Assembly (NCBI GenBank): GCA_937951645.1
Contig: CALFBM010000096.1
Span: 1 to 53,904 of the forward strand
Direction: 5' to 3'
DNA from: an uncultured Rhizobiaceae group bacterium
GTDB taxonomy: Bacteria; Pseudomonadota; Alphaproteobacteria; Rhizobiales; Rhizobiaceae
Length of the DNA: 53,904 bases
The position numbers were made by a program, and so were the translations under genes. Numbering within the stretch: position 1 is the stretch's first letter; each line of letters starts with the position of its first letter. Positions 45,508-53,904 of this stretch are shown piece after piece. The notes under the pieces are model-generated. The model was not told the DNA's origin and searched no databases. It saw nothing but the letters and a program-made list of their open reading frames with translations.

Positions 45508-47382
45508 ATGATGAATAAAACTCAATATGATGTAATTGTTGTGGGCGGTGGACATGCTGGTACGGAAGCTGCCAGTGCTTCTGCTCGTGCTGGCGCCAAA
45601 ACTGCATTAATTACTCATAAACGTGATACAATTGGAGTTATGTCGTGTAATCCAGCAATTGGTGGGCTGGGAAAAGGTCATCTAGTGCGCGAAATTGATG
45701 CCCTGGACGGCCTCATGGGTCGTGTGGCTGATCGTGGAGGCATACAATTCAGGCTTCTTAACAGAAGAAAGGGGCCTGCTGTTCGTGGCCCCAGAACCCA
45801 GGCTGATCGCAAGCTATATCGTGAAGCGATGCAGGAAGAGATCTTTAATATTGAAGGACTTGATATTATTGAAGCTGCTGTCGAGGACATAGAACTCGAC
45901 GGGAATATAACTCAAGGCGTTATTTTGGCAGATGGCAGTATCGTTAAATGCCGTGCGGTTGTGTTAACAACAGGGACATTTCTTCGTGGACTCATTCATA
46001 TTGGTGAAAAAATGATTCCTGCGGGGCGTATGGGCGAAGATCCAAGCGTGGGTCTGTCTGGTACTCTTGAAAAGGCCGGATTTACGCTTGCAAGACTGAA
46101 AACGGGTACACCGCCACGACTTGATACGAGAACGATTGATTGGAATAGTCTGGAAAAACAAGGTGCAGATGAAGTACCCGTGCCTTTCTCAAGTATGACA
46201 AAGGTAATTACAAATCCTCAGGTTGAGTGCGGAATTACACGAACAACGCCTGCAACTCATGAAATTATTCGTGATAACGTTAAGCGCTCTGCAATGTACT
46301 CTGGTCAAATTGATGGCATAGGCCCTAGATATTGCCCTTCAATTGAAGACAAGATTGTTAAATTTGGAGAACGTGACGGGCATCAAATATTTATTGAACC
46401 AGAAGGGCTGGATGATATCAATGTCTATCCAAACGGGATTTCTACCTCGATGCCCGAGTGGGTTCAGGAAGCATTTCTGAAAACCATACTGGGACTTGAA
46501 AAAGCAATAATCCTTCAACCAGGGTATGCAATTGAATACGACCATGTAGACCCTCGAGAGCTGAAACCAACACTTGAAACGCGAAAGATTCAGGGGTTTT
46601 TCCTTGCTGGCCAGATTAATGGAACGACCGGTTATGAAGAGGCAGGCGCACAAGGACTTGTTGCCGGATTGAATGCTGCAAGACTGGCTGGTGATCAGGA
46701 TGAGATTACGTTTAGCCGTACACAAAGTTATATAGGTGTGATGATTGATGATTTGGTCACACGAGGTGTAAGTGAACCTTATCGTATGTTTACATCTCGT
46801 GCCGAATACAGACTTTCATTACGCTCTGATAATGCGGATCAACGCTTGACACCCCTTGGTATTGAAGCGGGTATTGTTTCTACTAAACGTCAGGAATTCT
46901 TTGAGAATCAACAGAATGCCTATAATTCAGGTCGTGAATTGCTTAAATCCCTTACTTTAACGCCTAATGAAGCTGCTAAGGCCGGATTAAAGGTCAAAGA
47001 GGACGGGGTTCGCCGTTCAGCTTATGATCTTTTATCATTTAATGATATTGATTTCAAAAGACTTAAAGATATTTGGCCTGAGTTGAATACCATCGACGAA
47101 AAAGCGATTGAACCCCTGGAAATTGAAGCTGGCTATGCGGTTTATTTGGCTCGTCAGGAGTCTGACGCATCTATTGTGCGAAAAGATGAGAAACGTATTA
47201 TTCCCAAGGATTTTGATTACTCCAATTTATCGGGGCTATCAATTGAGTTGCAGCAGAAGCTTGAGAGAGTTTGCCCTGCCAATATAGGACAGGCTTCGCG
47301 CATAGAAGGCATGACTCCAGCAGCACTTACTTTACTGCTCGCTCACATTACGAAGCCTGCTGTGAGAAAAAAAGCATCATGA
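45508..47382 (+). CDS. mnmG: tRNA uridine-5-carboxymethylaminomethyl enzyme MnmG (GidA)
   Basis: FAD-dependent partner of MnmE. FAD site [23 protein letters not shown], then [71 protein letters not shown] and [16 protein letters not shown]. The track ORF begins at ATG 45487; ATG 45508 (or 45511) has GGA upstream and is nearer the usual family start. The end overlaps rsmG by ATGA. Confidence 0.96.
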   Translation: MMNKTQYDVIVVGGGHAGTEAASASARAGAKTALITHKRDTIGVMSCNPAIGGLGKGHLVREIDALDGLMGRVADRGGIQFRLLNRRKGPAVRGPRTQADRKLYREAMQEEIFNIEGLDIIEAAVEDIELDGNITQGVILADGSIVKCRAVVLTTGTFLRGLIHIGEKMIPAGRMGEDPSVGLSGTLEKAGFTLARLKTGTPPRLDTRTIDWNSLEKQGADEVPVPFSSMTKVITNPQVECGITRTTPATHEIIRDNVKRSAMYSGQIDGIGPRYCPSIEDKIVKFGERDGHQIFIEPEGLDDINVYPNGISTSMPEWVQEAFLKTILGLEKAIILQPGYAIEYDHVDPRELKPTLETRKIQGFFLAGQINGTTGYEEAGAQGLVAGLNAARLAGDQDEITFSRTQSYIGVMIDDLVTRGVSEPYRMFTSRAEYRLSLRSDNADQRLTPLGIEAGIVSTKRQEFFENQQNAYNSGRELLKSLTLTPNEAAKAGLKVKEDGVRRSAYDLLSFNDIDFKRLKDIWPELNTIDEKAIEPLEIEAGYAVYLARQESDASIVRKDEKRIIPKDFDYSNLSGLSIELQQKLERVCPANIGQASRIEGMTPAALTLLLAHITKPAVRKKAS

Positions 47383-48026
47383 GCGGAGATGTTATACTTT
47401 CCGAGCTTTCCCGAATTCACCCTGTTTCACGTGAAACTTTTGCACGATTGAAGATCCTGGTAGCGCGCATCGAAGAATGGCAAAAGAAAACCAATCTTGT
47501 AGCACCATCAACACTAAATGATATCTGGAATAGGCATATAGCAGATAGTCTTCAGTGTATTAGCCTGAAGCCAGAAGCAAGGTCGTGGGTAGATATTGGT
47601 AGTGGCGGTGGATTTCCAGGCCTGGTGATTGCAGCAATCATGGCTGATTATGAAGATTCTTCTGTTAGTCTTGTTGAAAGCATTCAAAAAAAATGCTCTT
47701 TTCTTCGCCAGGTAAACAGACAAATGCAGACACGTGCCCAAGTATATTGTGGTCGAATTGAGGATATTAATTCATTTGTTTCTCAGCCTGAGATTGTGAC
47801 TGCTCGCGCCTTGGCTGCTTTACCCTTGTTATTAAAACTTGCCTCACCATGGTTGTTAAATGGTGCAACGGCGCTCTTCCACAAAGGCCGTGAATTTGAA
47901 GCGGAATTGGCAGATTGTGATGGTTTGTGGGAGTTTGATCTGGTAAACCATAGAAGTGCTATTTCAACAGATTCTGTGATTCTGGAAATACGAAATTTAA
48001 AGCAGATTAAAACAAATGCGGAATAG
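47379..48026 (+). CDS. rsmG: 16S rRNA (guanine527-N7)-methyltransferase RsmG (GidB)
   Basis: Methylates G527 of 16S rRNA; loss gives low-level streptomycin resistance. SAM motif [19 protein letters not shown]-terminal [23 protein letters not shown] and [24 protein letters not shown]. The ORF extends back to 47271, but ATG 47379 overlaps the mnmG stop as ATGA, giving 215 aa. The codons for PVSRET contain parS site 3, a known link between this protein motif and the centromere. Confidence 0.96.
   Translation: MSGDVILSELSRIHPVSRETFARLKILVARIEEWQKKTNLVAPSTLNDIWNRHIADSLQCISLKPEARSWVDIGSGGGFPGLVIAAIMADYEDSSVSLVESIQKKCSFLRQVNRQMQTRAQVYCGRIEDINSFVSQPEIVTARALAALPLLLKLASPWLLNGATALFHKGREFEAELADCDGLWEFDLVNHRSAISTDSVILEIRNLKQIKTNAE
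47423..47438. promoter_or_regulatory. parS: parS site 3, inside rsmG
   Basis: TGTTTCACGTGAAACT, 15 of 16 to parS, coding for part of HPVSRET in RsmG. It lies about 2 kb from sites 1 and 2 and 600 bp before parA. Confidence 0.85.
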
Positions 48027-48034
48027 AGGAAATT

Positions 48035-48823
48035 ATGCCAAGAGTTATTACAGTGGCAAACCAAAAGGGTGGCGTTGGTAAAACAACGACCGCAATAAAC
48101 CTTGCTACGGCCTTGGCTGCGATAGAACAGACGGCACTGGTAATTGACCTGGATCCCCAAGGTAATGCCAGCACTGGTCTTGGGATTGATCGCGATGATC
48201 GTAAAGTGTCCACGTATGATTTGTTGACCGGCGGTGCTACACTTGAAGAGACTATTACTCCGACAGCTGTGCCTGGTTTGTATGTTTCACCCTCGACACT
48301 TGATCTTTTGGGTGTGGAAATGGAAATTTCCGGGCAGACAGATCGTGCCTTTAAACTCAAAACAGCAATAAAGGAATATAATCCTAATGAAATTCCAATT
48401 GATTATATTTTGATTGATTGTCCACCGTCACTTAACTTACTCACGTTAAATGCAATGGCAGCCGCTGATTCTGTTTTAGTACCACTACAATGCGAGTTTT
48501 TTGCTCTTGAGGGCTTAAGTCAGTTGTTGCAAACCGTAGAGCAGGTCAAAGAGACAATTAATCCTGAAATAATCATTCATGGTATCGTGATGACCATGTT
48601 TGACAAGCGTAACAATCTTGCCATGCAGGTCGTTGACGATGTTCGCGAGTTTCTCGGTGACAAGGTTTATAAGACAATTATTCCGCGCAATGTTCGGGTT
48701 TCTGAAGCACCTTCGCATGGTAAACCAGTTCTTTTGTACGATCTTAACTGCGCAGGCAGCCAGGCATATTTGCAATTGGCCTCTGAGGTTATAAAACGTG
48801 AAAAGCAGCTTATTGCTGCATAA
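48035..48823 (+). CDS. parA: Chromosome partitioning ATPase ParA (Soj)
   Basis: Deviant Walker ATPase forming nucleoid-bound gradients that pull ParB-parS complexes. Walker A' VANQKGGVGKTTTAINLATAL, Walker A'/switch VIDLDPQGNASTGLG, Walker B DYILIDCPPSLNLLTLNA, and the EFFALEGLSQLL helix. Length 262 aa, without an N-terminal HTH, marks the chromosomal type. It begins 8 nt after rsmG with AGAGGA upstream and is followed by parB. Confidence 0.97.
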   Translation: MPRVITVANQKGGVGKTTTAINLATALAAIEQTALVIDLDPQGNASTGLGIDRDDRKVSTYDLLTGGATLEETITPTAVPGLYVSPSTLDLLGVEMEISGQTDRAFKLKTAIKEYNPNEIPIDYILIDCPPSLNLLTLNAMAAADSVLVPLQCEFFALEGLSQLLQTVEQVKETINPEIIIHGIVMTMFDKRNNLAMQVVDDVREFLGDKVYKTIIPRNVRVSEAPSHGKPVLLYDLNCAGSQAYLQLASEVIKREKQLIAA

Positions 48824-48871
48824 CATTTGATTCATATCCGTAATGAACCGGATATTATTAGGGTAATTAGA

Positions 48872-49813
48872 ATGTCAGATGATAATTCAAAAAAACGTCT
48901 TGGTCGTGGTTTGGCCGCCCTTATGGGAGATTTGGATCAACCAATCGCTTCATCAAAAACCTTGGAGAAGACGCAGACAGAAGCACCTGTTATCAAGCAA
49001 GGTGAACGTATGGTTCCCATTGAGCATATTCGTGCCAACGCCAATAACCCGCGTAAATTCTTTGCTGACAATGAATTACTGGATTTATCGAATTCAATTC
49101 AGGAACATGGCATTGTTCAACCAATTTTGGTTCGCCCCGCCAAAGGCGAAGACTTAGGGGGTGCCCAATATGAGATTATTGCGGGTGAACGTCGCTGGAG
49201 AGCTGCCCAAAAAGCAGGCCTTCATGACGTTCCAATTATCATTCGCGATGTTGAAGACAAACAGGCACTTGAACTTGCCATCATTGAAAATGTTCAACGA
49301 GCAGATTTAAACTCAGTTGAAGAGGCACAGGGCTATCAGCAATTGATAGATGAGTATGATTATAGTCAAAATGAACTTGCTCAAGTCATCGGCAAAAGTC
49401 GTTCGCATGTAGCTAATACGCTGCGCCTCTTGAAATTGCCCAAGGATGTTCAGCAATTTGTTCGTGATGGCAGTTTGTCTGCAGGCCATGCACGAACACT
49501 CGTTACAGCAGATAATCCCCAGGCGCTTGCCAAGAGAATTGTTGAAGAGGGACTTTCCGTTCGTCAGGCAGAAATGCTTGCCCAAGAAAAACTGGAAACA
49601 AAATCAAGTGAGGGAAGGCAGGGTAAACCCAAAACTACGGAAAAGCCTGCTGATATACGTGCGCTAGAGCAAACACTTGAAGATAATCTCGGGTTAAAAA
49701 TTGATCTTCGGCACGGTAATAACGAAAAGGGTGAATTGCGGATTAAATATTCCAACCTTGATCAGTTAGACGAAGTTTGCAGACGCCTGCAAAATGGATT
49801 GCTTGGTTCTTAG
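48872..49813 (+). CDS. parB: Chromosome partitioning protein ParB (Spo0J)
   Basis: CTP-dependent clamp that loads on parS and spreads. N-terminal ParA-contact KKRLGRGLAALMGD, CTP-binding box NPRKFFADNELLDL and ENxQR-type IIENVQRADLN with GERRWRAAQKAGL, HTH YSQNELAQVIGKSRSHVANTLRLLKLP, and a C-terminal dimer domain ending RRLQNGLLGS. The ORF starts at 48827; ATG 48872, 8 nt after AGGG, fits the family (313 aa). Confidence 0.97.
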   Translation: MSDDNSKKRLGRGLAALMGDLDQPIASSKTLEKTQTEAPVIKQGERMVPIEHIRANANNPRKFFADNELLDLSNSIQEHGIVQPILVRPAKGEDLGGAQYEIIAGERRWRAAQKAGLHDVPIIIRDVEDKQALELAIIENVQRADLNSVEEAQGYQQLIDEYDYSQNELAQVIGKSRSHVANTLRLLKLPKDVQQFVRDGSLSAGHARTLVTADNPQALAKRIVEEGLSVRQAEMLAQEKLETKSSEGRQGKPKTTEKPADIRALEQTLEDNLGLKIDLRHGNNEKGELRIKYSNLDQLDEVCRRLQNGLLGS

Positions 49814-49837
49814 TTTCCAGAGCTGGAGTTTCAGGAA

Positions 49838-50878
49838 CTAGCGCTTTTTTAAAGCACCAGCTTCCAGACTTAATGCAAGAAGTGTCGTACTGCACAAGGC
49901 CTTGGCCATTCCACTTTTTTGGCGGCATTCAAGCATTGCTTTATCAAGACGAACCAATGCCCTTGTCAGTCTTTCAAGCGTCCAAATATTTACGGCAGAA
50001 GTGACCGCATTTTTTCTGGCAAAATGAACAGGTGGTCTTAGTCCTCCAATTACGTTTGAAGCTGGTTGTCGTTGTAACTCGACTTTATTTCGCACGTTTT
50101 GCAACATTTGAAAATGACGTAGCAAGCCCAATAAAATAATATCGGGTGCATTGCCTGCCTCTATGGCCTTGGGAAGAACAACTTGCAGCTTTGCTGCATC
50201 GCCTGTTGCAGTTGCATCAATAACATCATCCATAACAAGTTTGGATGCATCGCCAACGATTTCATGAATTTCATCGGCCGTTACGGTCTCCTTGCCTTCA
50301 CAATAAATTGCCAACTTGGAAAGTTCACCCCTTGAAACCATACGGTTATCGCCAAGCATGGATTTTAAGAGTAAACGTGTTTCACGATCAATCTTTAAGC
50401 CTTTTGCTGTAATCTCCTCATCAATTAATTGTTCGATTGCAGCATCTGTATCCTGATAACACGGGACGCAAAGGCTGGCTGGATTTGCTTCAAGTTGCTT
50501 TCGCAGTCCTGCGGTTTTCTTGAGATCTCCTGCCTCAATTAAAATTATTGCGTCCTGTGGTGGGGTTTCCAAAACAGGCTTTACTGCCTTGGCGAGATCC
50601 CGTCGTGTATTTCCGGAAATTCGAATTAATCTTTTTCCACCAAACATGCCGATCGTATGTGCTTCATCAGCAATACGCGCCGTATCGCTTGCGGCATCAT
50701 CAGCATTCATACGAATTAGGCAAAAGGGATCTGATAAATCAACACCGGATTTTTGAGCCAACATATCGGCTCGCTCACTAACAAGACCTGCATCTGGTCC
50801 ATAAAGCAGGATTACAGCTCTGGAAAAGTCAGGCTTTTTTAAAAAAGGTTCGATATCTCTAGGCTTGAGGGAAGCCAT
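49838..50878 (-). CDS. holA: DNA polymerase III delta subunit HolA
   Basis: Clamp-loader wrench subunit that opens the beta ring. Early segment ILLYGPDAGLVSERADML replaces a P-loop, then FGGKRLIRISGN, VLETPPQDAIILIEAGDL, LLKSMLGDNRMVSRGELSKLAIYCEGK and the C-terminal helical domain with LVRLDKAMLECRQKSG. Length 346 aa is usual. It converges on parB (24-nt gap) and follows lptE by 6 nt. Confidence 0.95.
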   Translation of the reverse strand: MASLKPRDIEPFLKKPDFSRAVILLYGPDAGLVSERADMLAQKSGVDLSDPFCLIRMNADDAASDTARIADEAHTIGMFGGKRLIRISGNTRRDLAKAVKPVLETPPQDAIILIEAGDLKKTAGLRKQLEANPASLCVPCYQDTDAAIEQLIDEEITAKGLKIDRETRLLLKSMLGDNRMVSRGELSKLAIYCEGKETVTADEIHEIVGDASKLVMDDVIDATATGDAAKLQVVLPKAIEAGNAPDIILLGLLRHFQMLQNVRNKVELQRQPASNVIGGLRPPVHFARKNAVTSAVNIWTLERLTRALVRLDKAMLECRQKSGMAKALCSTTLLALSLEAGALKKR

Positions 50879-50884
50879 AAGATT

Positions 50885-51403
50885 TTAAAGTTTACTAATG
50901 TGTGAAGCAATTGCCAGACGCAGTACTTCAGCGGCTTCTTTTGCAGCGCGATTTTCAGCGTCACGTGTTGCTCTATTGTTGGCGAGAACCTGCCCTGTTC
51001 TATCGTAGGAAGCGGTTGCATCGCGTGAACCACTTGCAATAATTTCGTTTGTTGCGAGATCAACAAGATCATAACTTACATTAACGGTAACTGTACCAGC
51101 TGTTGAGTCTGCGACACTTGGAAGTGATGCAGATAATATATTGTTATAGCTTACACGAAGCCTGGCTTCATGGGTTTTTTCACTTGAAGCAAATCCGCCG
51201 TTTAAAAGAAACAAAAGATGATTTCTAACCTGTTGACCAACACGACTATCAACGGAGGCAACACCAACCTGTTCAAGTCCACCGCCTTGTCCAGGTGTAC
51301 GCTCACCATAAAGCGGCTGAAATTGGCAGGCAGATAAAAACAGCACCGCAAAAATAGCGATACAGGAACGGCTAATTTTAGTAATTTGACTAAACAACAA
51401 CAT
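50885..51403 (-). CDS. lptE: LPS-assembly lipoprotein LptE
   Basis: Outer-membrane lipoprotein plug of LptD in LPS insertion. Signal peptide with lipobox FLSAC at about residue 26, then FQPLYGE, typical of alphaproteobacterial Lpt[13 protein letters not shown] and the dual repeat [17 protein letters not shown] follow; the C-terminus is Ala-rich helical. Length 172 aa. The start overlaps the leuS end by 14 nt. With lptCAB at the other end of the window, most of the LPS export line is here. Confidence 0.92.
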   Translation of the reverse strand: MLLFSQITKISRSCIAIFAVLFLSACQFQPLYGERTPGQGGGLEQVGVASVDSRVGQQVRNHLLFLLNGGFASSEKTHEARLRVSYNNILSASLPSVADSTAGTVTVNVSYDLVDLATNEIIASGSRDATASYDRTGQVLANNRATRDAENRAAKEAAEVLRLAIASHISKL

Positions 51404-53904
51404 TCACAATTCTCTTTGGTACGACAATAATTTTCTTGGGCGATTGCCCGTTCAATTGCTTTATTACCACATCTAGAGCCAAAGTTGCATCCTCTATTTC
51501 TTGTGAAGTGGCGTCTGGCTTGACTTCAAGGTCAGCACGTTTTTTGCCATTGATTTGAACTGGCAAAATAATGGTATCATCAACCGCCAGTGCATCATCA
51601 TGGACTGGCCAGGATTGTTCGGAAACCAAGCCATCAAACTCAAGCTCTTCCCAACATGTTTCAGCCAAGTGAGGCATGACAGGAGCAAAGCATTGAATGA
51701 GGAAAGACAAACCTTCCTTCATGGCGCTATCCAAATCAGGATTACTTTTCTTGACATTGCCTGCAGAAGAAAGCGTGTTTACATATTCATACAATCTTGC
51801 AATCGCGCGATTGAAACCAAGACGTTCGATATCATCACCAATGGCTTTCAAGGTTTTATGTGAAGCCTTACGGACTTCATTTGCTTTAGTGTCTTGAAGG
51901 TCGTTTGGCATATCAGCTGATTTGACATTTTCAGACCATGTTTGAACCAAACGCCAAATTCTTTGTACAAAACGATGTGCGCCTTCTGCACCTGCATCGG
52001 TCCATTCAACATCACGTTCTGGTGGTGAATCTGACAACATGAACCAGCGAGCGGTATCAGCGCCATAAGTTTGCATAATGTCATCCGGGTCAATTGTATT
52101 GCGTTTTGATTTCGACATTTTTTCAATGCCGCCAATTCTTACATCTTCACCCGTTTTTGCATGGACTGCCTTGCGGTCCTTGCCTTCACCAGAAAGAATT
52201 ATCTCTGAAGGTTGTAGCCACGCGCCATCCTTGTCGCGGTAGCTCTCATGGACAACCATGCCTTGAGTGAATAATCCCTTGAATGGTTCCTTGATATCCA
52301 TATGGCCAGTAATTGACATGGCTCTTGCAAAGAACCTTGAATAAAGCAAATGCAAAATAGCATGCTCGATACCACCAATATATTGATCTACGGGCAACCA
52401 ATGGTTTGCACCAGCGTGATCCGTTGGGTTTTTTCCCTTGGGTGTTATAAAGCGCGCAAAATACCAGGATGAATCAACAAAAGTGTCCATCGTATCTGTT
52501 TCACGAAGTGCCGCTTTACCACATGAAGGACAATTTGTATTACGCCAGGTTGGGTGACGATCCAGCGGGTTACCGGGGACGTCAAATGTGACATCTTCTG
52601 GTAGTTCAATTGGAAGGTTTCCCTTTTTTTCAGGCACAACGCCACAGTCATCGCAATGAACAACCGGGATTGGGCAACCCCAATAGCGTTGACGTGAAAT
52701 TCCCCAGTCGCGCAGGCGGAAGTTAATCTCTTCTTGCGCAAGACCACGTTCAGCCAAAACATCAATGGCTGTATTAATTGCCTGCTCTTTGCGTTGACCA
52801 GACATTGGGCCTGAATTTACCAAGATACCATCATCAATGTAGGCAACATCAGTTATTTCAACAGGACTATCAGGACTGTCATGAGTAGCAACAACAGAAG
52901 TTACTTCCAAATTGTATTTTCGTGCAAAATCCAGATCGCGCTGATCATGGGCAGGACAACCAAAAACGGCTCCTGTACCATAATCCATCAAGACAAAATT
53001 AGCAGCATATACAGGTAAGGTCTTTCCTGCGATGAAGGGGTGTGCAACGGTTAGACCTAAGTCAAAACCTTGCTTTTCTGCAGTTTCAATATCTGCAGCA
53101 GATGTTCCCATCTTTCGGCATTCCTTGATGAAGCCTTCAAGCTCTGGATTGAACTTTGCCATCTCCAATGCAATTGGATGTTCTGCTGCAATTGCCATAA
53201 AGCTTGCACCATAGAGTGTGTCCGGTCTGGTTGAAAAACAGATTAATTCAGTCTCATTGGTTCCATTTTTTCCAACCAATGGAAATTTGATTTTTGCACC
53301 ACGTGAACGACCAATCCAGTTGGACTGCATCAGCTTTACCTTTGCAGGCCATTCATCAAGACCGTCAATTGCTTCCAAAAGTTCGTCTGCATAGTCTGAG
53401 ATTTTGAAGAACCACTGTGTTAGCTCACGTTGTTCAACCTCTGCACCTGAGCGCCAGCCTTTACCGTCAATGACCTGTTCATTCGCAAGCACGGTCATGT
53501 CAACCGGATCCCAATTTACTTTTGCATTTTTACGGTAAACCAGATCATGCTTTAGAAAATCAAGGAATAATGCCTGTTGTTGTGCGTAATATTCCACATC
53601 ACAGGTTGCAAATTCGCGCGACCAATCAATTGACAACCCCATGCTTTTAAGTTGCGTGCGCATGGAGGCAATATTATCATACGTCCAGCCCTTTGGATGG
53701 GTATTGTTTTGCATCGCAGCATTTTCAGCAGGCATGCCAAATGCATCCCAACCCATTGGGTGTAGAACTTCATATCCTTTGGCTCTTTTGTAGCGAGCCA
53801 CAACATCACCCATCGTATAATTTCGAACATGCCCCATGTGAATGCGGCCTGATGGGTATGGAAACATTTCCAGCACATAGTAAGGTTCTTTACCACTCTT
53901 TACA
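51390..53904 (-). CDS. leuS: Leucyl-tRNA synthetase, 5' end outside window
   Basis: Class I aminoacyl-tRNA synthetase charging tRNA-Leu. The frame is open to the window edge (upstream codons read [14 protein letters not shown]); the track start at 53876 is an internal GTG. About 30 N-terminal residues are missing. Seen: HIGH variant [11 protein letters not shown], editing-domain [22 protein letters not shown] and [19 protein letters not shown], zinc-type [13 protein letters not shown] in [10 protein letters not shown], and the anticodon-binding/C-terminal domain [14 protein letters not shown]. It overlaps lptE by 14 nt. Confidence 0.97.
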   Translation of the reverse strand, partial: VKSGKEPYYVLEMFPYPSGRIHMGHVRNYTMGDVVARYKRAKGYEVLHPMGWDAFGMPAENAAMQNNTHPKGWTYDNIASMRTQLKSMGLSIDWSREFATCDVEYYAQQQALFLDFLKHDLVYRKNAKVNWDPVDMTVLANEQVIDGKGWRSGAEVEQRELTQWFFKISDYADELLEAIDGLDEWPAKVKLMQSNWIGRSRGAKIKFPLVGKNGTNETELICFSTRPDTLYGASFMAIAAEHPIALEMAKFNPELEGFIKECRKMGTSAADIETAEKQGFDLGLTVAHPFIAGKTLPVYAANFVLMDYGTGAVFGCPAHDQRDLDFARKYNLEVTSVVATHDSPDSPVEITDVAYIDDGILVNSGPMSGQRKEQAINTAIDVLAERGLAQEEINFRLRDWGISRQRYWGCPIPVVHCDDCGVVPEKKGNLPIELPEDVTFDVPGNPLDRHPTWRNTNCPSCGKAALRETDTMDTFVDSSWYFARFITPKGKNPTDHAGANHWLPVDQYIGGIEHAILHLLYSRFFARAMSITGHMDIKEPFKGLFTQGMVVHESYRDKDGAWLQPSEIILSGEGKDRKAVHAKTGEDVRIGGIEKMSKSKRNTIDPDDIMQTYGADTARWFMLSDSPPERDVEWTDAGAEGAHRFVQRIWRLVQTWSENVKSADMPNDLQDTKANEVRKASHKTLKAIGDDIERLGFNRAIARLYEYVNTLSSAGNVKKSNPDLDSAMKEGLSFLIQCFAPVMPHLAETCWEELEFDGLVSEQSWPVHDDALAVDDTIILPVQINGKKRADLEVKPDATSQEIEDATLALDVVIKQLNGQSPKKIIVVPKRIVNVVV

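Noticed and set aside
47271-47378. N-terminal extension of RsmG
   Set aside because: It overlaps the end of mnmG; ATG 47379 in an ATGA overlap is the normal arrangement.
49801-49845. Possible terminator between parB and holA (TAGTTTCC...GGAACTA)
   Set aside because: The stem is imperfect, short, and lacks a T-run on either strand.
1-53904. Search for CRISPR repeats, insertion sequences, prophage, tRNA and rRNA genes
   Set aside because: No repeat arrays, transposase motifs, cloverleaf with T-loop, or rRNA-like stretch were recognised while reading; short RNAs could still be missed by eye.

Overview
The window is a chromosomal segment of an alphaproteobacterium, most likely of the order Hyphomicrobiales (Rhizobiales). 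The evidence is gene order and protein motifs: dnaK-dnaJ-pmtA-pyrF-DUF2852, hisB-DUF2628-hisH-hisA-hisF-hisE-coaA, hslVU-DUF1402, Smr-mltA-Tim44-fxsA-secB-dnaQ-coaE-aroE-maf-ppsR, then hemE-hemJ-rho-mnmE-mnmG-rsmG-parA-parB-holA-lptE-leuS. Composition looks AT-rich for that order (low-40s % G+C by eye, not computed), which suggests a free-living, perhaps marine, lineage. I see no mobile element, prophage, CRISPR array, rRNA or tRNA gene.

Layout. 1-5.0 kb (+): end of an RNase D gene, the LPS-export genes lptC-lptA-lptB, rpoN, and hpf. 5.0-9.4 kb: a heat-shock pair (hsp20, DUF1150), glcB (malate synthase G) closed by a terminator, an L,D-transpeptidase lipoprotein, and mmcB. 9.4-14.8 kb (-): a compact run of two RNA methyltransferases, lspA, acuI and the redox pair actS-actR. 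14.9-21.5 kb: a tiny membrane ORF, an M48-like protease, DUF2852, pyrF, FMN reductase, pmtA, dnaJ, dnaK. 21.7-25.1 kb: alkB, a PAP2 phosphatase and an OpgB-like phosphoglycerol transferase. 25.1-29.8 kb (-): coaA and the his genes. 29.9-33 kb: hslVU and DUF1402. 33-40.6 kb: cell-wall, secretion, replication and coenzyme genes ending with ppsR. 40.65-41.05 kb: a 407-bp AT-rich gene-free gap that I call the chromosomal origin. 41-49.8 kb (+): hemE to parB, with three parS sites. 49.8 kb to end (-): holA, lptE and partial leuS.

How it works together. The ppsR/hemE gap is the conserved position of alphaproteobacterial oriC; it carries DnaA-box-like 9-mers and an AT-rich core. Transcription leaves it in both directions. 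parAB and the parS sites lie 4-8 kb to the right, so origin and centromere are side by side. Three heat-shock loci (dnaK, hsp20, hslVU) share an alphaproteobacterial sigma-32-type promoter pattern.

Most unusual points: (1) a 42-bp relic of a second, diverged hisA 5' end forms a 35-codon ORF that bridges hisH and hisA by stop/start overlaps; (2) seven genes seem to start at TTG, including both genes flanking the origin; (3) DUF1402 shows a lysozyme/SLT-like motif triad; (4) a G8 tract lies just after the start of the FMN reductase gene; (5) a strong terminator separates dnaK from dnaJ. Most of the window is ordinary core genome. I did not find a convincing new multi-gene system.
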